Positions 61,589 through 64,000 of a DNA stretch of 64,000 nt are shown one piece after another (position 1 is the first letter of the stretch; each line of letters begins with the position of its first letter). The notes beneath the pieces were generated by a model. It saw only the letters and a program-made list of their open reading frames with translations, searched no databases and was not told the origin of the DNA. Made by a program: the position numbers and the translations under genes. This DNA is from Paracoccaceae bacterium (GTDB lineage Bacteria; Pseudomonadota; Alphaproteobacteria; Rhodobacterales; Rhodobacteraceae), in the NCBI GenBank assembly GCA_902635985.1, contig CACPPZ010000003.1, forward strand, positions 19,614 to 83,613, read 5' to 3'.

Positions 61589-63513
61589 TGATTGTTGCAA
61601 CATCTGGGCATGTGGACCACGGTAAGACTGAGTTAATAAAAGCACTGACGGGTACCAATACAGATCGTTTGCCAGAAGAAAAGGCGCGTGGGCTGACGGT
61701 AGATCTTGGGTTCGCCTACAACATTTTGCCAGACGGTGAGATCCTAGGGTTTGTTGATGTACCTGGACACGAGAAGTTTATTCGCAATATGCTGGCGGGT
61801 GTAGCCGGAATTGATTTGGGTCTTTTGGTAATAGCAGCAGATGATGGTGTCATGCCTCAAACGCGTGAGCATCTTGCTATACTTGATCTACTTGGCATCA
61901 GAAACATTATAATTGTATTGACTAAGATTGATCGTGTGGCACCAGAAGACCTGTCAGCGGTTAGTAAGCAGGTTAATAACTTTCTTAAAGAACAAGGACA
62001 TCGGGACCATGCACTTTATCCCGTTTGTGCTCCTACAGGAATTGGGATTGAGGCTCTAAAAGAAGAGCTAACTTTCCGTGCTAAATATCGAAAACCTAAG
62101 GTGGTTCGCGGTTACTTCAGAATGGCCATCGATCGAGCTTTTAATCTAAAAGGGGTGGGTTTGATTGTGACTGGAATGATATTCTCGGGAACCGTTCATA
62201 GTGGCGAGAGCTTGACGCTCTTATCACATGGAGCTTCTGTCCGTGTACGTGAGATACGGGTTCACAACCAAATACGTGCCAGCGCAAAGGCTGGTGAACG
62301 CTGCGCGCTGAGCATCGTTGGGCGTGGTGTAGGTGAAAAATCTATAAAGCGCGGCACATGGCTAGCGCATTCCGACCTAAATGTCCCGACAAAACGCATG
62401 GATGTTAACTTGCAAGTCTTAAAAACCGAAACTAATCCCTTAAAACATTGGACCCAAACACACTTGCATATTGGATCAGATCATTTGCCAGCAAGGGTTG
62501 CTGTTTTGTCAGGTGGAAACATTTCACCAGGAGCAAGTGGCCTAGCCCAACTGGTCCTGCCGCACAATGCATTTGCTCTTTGTGGAGACCGCTTTGTTCT
62601 GCGCGATCAATCTGCTCAACGTACAATTGCAGGTGGGCATATAATCGATCCATTCTCATCTAAACGTGGCCGGGCTAAACCGAGTCGCATTGCTATCTTA
62701 AAAGACATGAGTAAAGAAAACACAGCGGCGGTCCTTCAAGCATTGGCAACGCGTAGTGAAAGTGGTGTACAGTTGGAGCCATTTGCAATATCGCACAACC
62801 TCCCATCTGATAAAATAGATGCAATTATTGTTTCATTGGGATTATTGCGGGTCGGAGCTGTTCCAAAAGAGCGAATTTTTTGTGAGTCTCGGTGGCGCGG
62901 ATTAATGGCTCTAATTCGAAATGCGGTAGCCGGTATTCATAAAAGTAAGCCAAAATCTATTGGGGCAAGTATCAAGGACATACAACTACAACTTGGCGTC
63001 TATTTTGAGGAAGATATCCTGAAGCTAGCGCTAAAAATAATGATTTCTGAAAAACGAATATGCGTAAATGGTAGCCGGTTTCATTTGCCATCACATAATA
63101 TTCATATTTCTGAGCAAGAAAAAGATATTCTGACAATCGCGACGAATATTCTATCGCCAGATGGTGGTACTCCTCCAAGTCTACAGCAGGCAGCTCAACA
63201 AATTGGAACTGATGTTTCTGTACTCGAAAAGACCTTGAAAATTGGTGTAAAACTTGGTGATTTTATCCTAGTGGGAAAAAATCGCTACGTGCCTTCAACT
63301 TTAGTAATAAATCTTAAAATCAGTGCCAAGAAATTAGCTTCTAAATCAGTGGATGGGCTATTTTCAATAAGCGATTTTCGAGACGAGGTAAGTATGGGCA
63401 GAAATTTTATCATAGATGTGCTAGAATATTTTGACCAGGTGGGCTTTACTACACGTGTGGGTGACTTGCGTCGCTTGCGTCAGCCTATCTCAAAAGTTTT
63501 GGGTAAGAACTAA
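61588..63513 (+). CDS. selB: Selenocysteine-specific elongation factor
   Basis: GTPase that carries Sec-tRNA to UGA codons marked by a SECIS hairpin. The G1 motif is [16 protein letters not shown] (7-22), G3 DVPGHEK, G4 LTKID, then EF-Tu-like domains 2-3. The C-terminal winged-helix repeats bind SECIS RNA. At 641 residues it matches E. coli SelB (614). The tRNA-Sec gene starts 8 bases after its stop, giving a selA-selB-selC unit. Confidence 0.95.
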   Translation: MIVATSGHVDHGKTELIKALTGTNTDRLPEEKARGLTVDLGFAYNILPDGEILGFVDVPGHEKFIRNMLAGVAGIDLGLLVIAADDGVMPQTREHLAILDLLGIRNIIIVLTKIDRVAPEDLSAVSKQVNNFLKEQGHRDHALYPVCAPTGIGIEALKEELTFRAKYRKPKVVRGYFRMAIDRAFNLKGVGLIVTGMIFSGTVHSGESLTLLSHGASVRVREIRVHNQIRASAKAGERCALSIVGRGVGEKSIKRGTWLAHSDLNVPTKRMDVNLQVLKTETNPLKHWTQTHLHIGSDHLPARVAVLSGGNISPGASGLAQLVLPHNAFALCGDRFVLRDQSAQRTIAGGHIIDPFSSKRGRAKPSRIAILKDMSKENTAAVLQALATRSESGVQLEPFAISHNLPSDKIDAIIVSLGLLRVGAVPKERIFCESRWRGLMALIRNAVAGIHKSKPKSIGASIKDIQLQLGVYFEEDILKLALKIMISEKRICVNGSRFHLPSHNIHISEQEKDILTIATNILSPDGGTPPSLQQAAQQIGTDVSVLEKTLKIGVKLGDFILVGKNRYVPSTLVINLKISAKKLASKSVDGLFSISDFRDEVSMGRNFIIDVLEYFDQVGFTTRVGDLRRLRQPISKVLGKN

Positions 63514-63521
63514 AAATATGT

Positions 63522-63617
63522 GGAAGAGGATCGCACCCTGGTGGGGCGCCTAGACTTCAAATCTAGTGAGAGGCGTACCACGTCTCTGGTGGGTTCGACT
63601 CCCACGCTCTTTCGCCA
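63522..63617 (+). tRNA. selC: tRNA-Sec (TCA anticodon)
   Basis: A 96-base tRNA with encoded CCA. Anticodon loop CTTCAAA (anticodon TCA, reads UGA) sits on stem CCTAGA/TCTAGT. The long variable arm has the stem GAGGCG/CGTCTC. The D-arm is long, and the T-arm GTGGG/CCCAC encloses TTCGACT. Acceptor GGAAGAG pairs with CTCTTTC. Bacterial tRNA-Sec normally has an eighth acceptor pair; here position 8 would be G opposite G. Confidence 0.93.
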
Positions 63618-63671
63618 AAAATTTAGTTTGACAAAAAATTGGTTCTTTGTCTTTGAATGGCCACTAGAGTG

Positions 63672-64000
63672 CTAGCTTTCGACCTGTATCTGAGCTGGTT
63701 CGTTAGTCTGTATAACTTGGCCAATTACTGCGCATGGTACGACACTATTATTTTTAAGGTCGGTCAAAAGTGTCTTAAGCCGGGCTTTTGGTACGGACAT
63801 TAATAAGCCACCAGAGGTCTGCGCATCTGCTAACAAGAGTTGATGGTTGTGGTCTATATCAGCCGAAAATGTTGTTAGTGGCGCTGCGGTTTTTAGATTG
63901 CGCTCACTGCCTGATGGGCAGAGGCCCTTATTAAGGAGGTTCTCTACACCGCGGAAGAACGGTATTTTGGAATAGAACAGTTTGGCACCAAGTTTTTTTT
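63672..64000 (-). CDS. selD: Selenide, water dikinase (C-terminal part; gene continues past the window)
   Basis: Makes selenophosphate from selenide and ATP for SelA. The last 109 residues are visible on the minus strand, including NLLNKGLCPSGSERNL and the family signature LLLADAQTSGGLL, ending at TAG (63672-63674). The catalytic N-terminus (Cys or Sec) lies outside the window, so it cannot be said whether SelD itself is a selenoprotein. It is convergent with the selAB-tRNA-Sec unit. Confidence 0.9.
   Translation of the reverse strand, partial: KKLGAKLFYSKIPFFRGVENLLNKGLCPSGSERNLKTAAPLTTFSADIDHNHQLLLADAQTSGGLLMSVPKARLKTLLTDLKNNSVVPCAVIGQVIQTNEPAQIQVES

Noticed and set aside
1-64000. Avoidance of AGATCT/RGATCY sites as a sign of the restriction system
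   Set aside because: Such sites are seen repeatedly (for example near 5909, 7974 and 29430), so no avoidance is evident; methylated hosts need not avoid them.
1-64000. CRISPR array, IS element or rRNA
   Set aside because: No regularly spaced repeats, transposase or rRNA-like sequence was seen on reading.

Overview
The window is AT-rich, densely packed, alphaproteobacterial-type DNA. The tRNA-Met, PurF, Asd, CueR-type regulator and NDUFA9-like proteins all have an alphaproteobacterial look. The load of BMP, TRAP and phosphonate-type ABC transporters, amino-acid oxidases, a Rieske oxygenase, a methanethiol-oxidase-like protein and a Sec system suggests a free-living, probably marine heterotroph (SAR116-, AEGEAN-169- or Roseobacter-like). 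The lineage is inference. Unusual start codons (TTG, GTG) are frequent. No intergenic stretch exceeds about 260 bases, and I saw no rRNA, IS element or CRISPR array.

Layout. 1-9030: a Rieske oxygenase (partial, minus strand) faces a BMP-type ABC importer operon that continues into a cytosine-deaminase-like amidohydrolase, a DadA-like oxidase and a BKACE (DUF849) enzyme. 9216-12656: a tight four-gene cassette of GT2 glycosyltransferase, MTA/SAH-nucleosidase-like protein, spore-photoproduct-lyase-like radical SAM enzyme and SDR. It ends in a bidirectional terminator and is my best candidate for an undescribed system. 12917-20490: an AruI-like ThDP enzyme, a proline-racemase-superfamily enzyme with a Ser/Thr pair in place of the catalytic Cys pair, and a minus-strand run of MFS, M29 aminopeptidase, Tat-exported metallo-beta-lactamase-fold protein, cytochrome P450 and a small membrane protein. 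20611-28044: a second DadA-like oxidase, a TRAP transporter, an Asp/Glu-racemase-like protein, a zinc alcohol dehydrogenase and a third FAD oxidase. 28142-36341: a 2-aminoethylphosphonate-type ABC importer, then glutamine-synthetase-like ligase, aldehyde dehydrogenase and iron alcohol dehydrogenase, which looks like import and gamma-glutamyl-type catabolism of an amine. 36488-42174: a CueR-like regulator divergent from a DUF4396 membrane protein across a MerR-type promoter, then housekeeping genes (NDUFA9-like, asd, pepA-like, ureohydrolase).

42251-44966: a small island at tRNA-Met(CAT). It holds a truncated integrase, a BstYI/BglII-family restriction endonuclease and a C5-cytosine methyltransferase. 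45181-47964: protocatechuate dioxygenase subunits and a class III aminotransferase. 48043-54583: an overlapping operon of CaiB-type CoA transferase, SMP-30 lactonase, DapA-like lyase/aldolase, a three-part HcnABC/opine-oxidase-like dehydrogenase and an SDR. 54816-59999: purF, a membrane protein plus SBP56/methanethiol oxidase, a LysR remnant and an intact LysR. 60167-64000: the selenocysteine machinery selA-selB-tRNA-Sec with selD convergent at the right edge. No selenoprotein gene was found in the window, so the Sec targets lie elsewhere.
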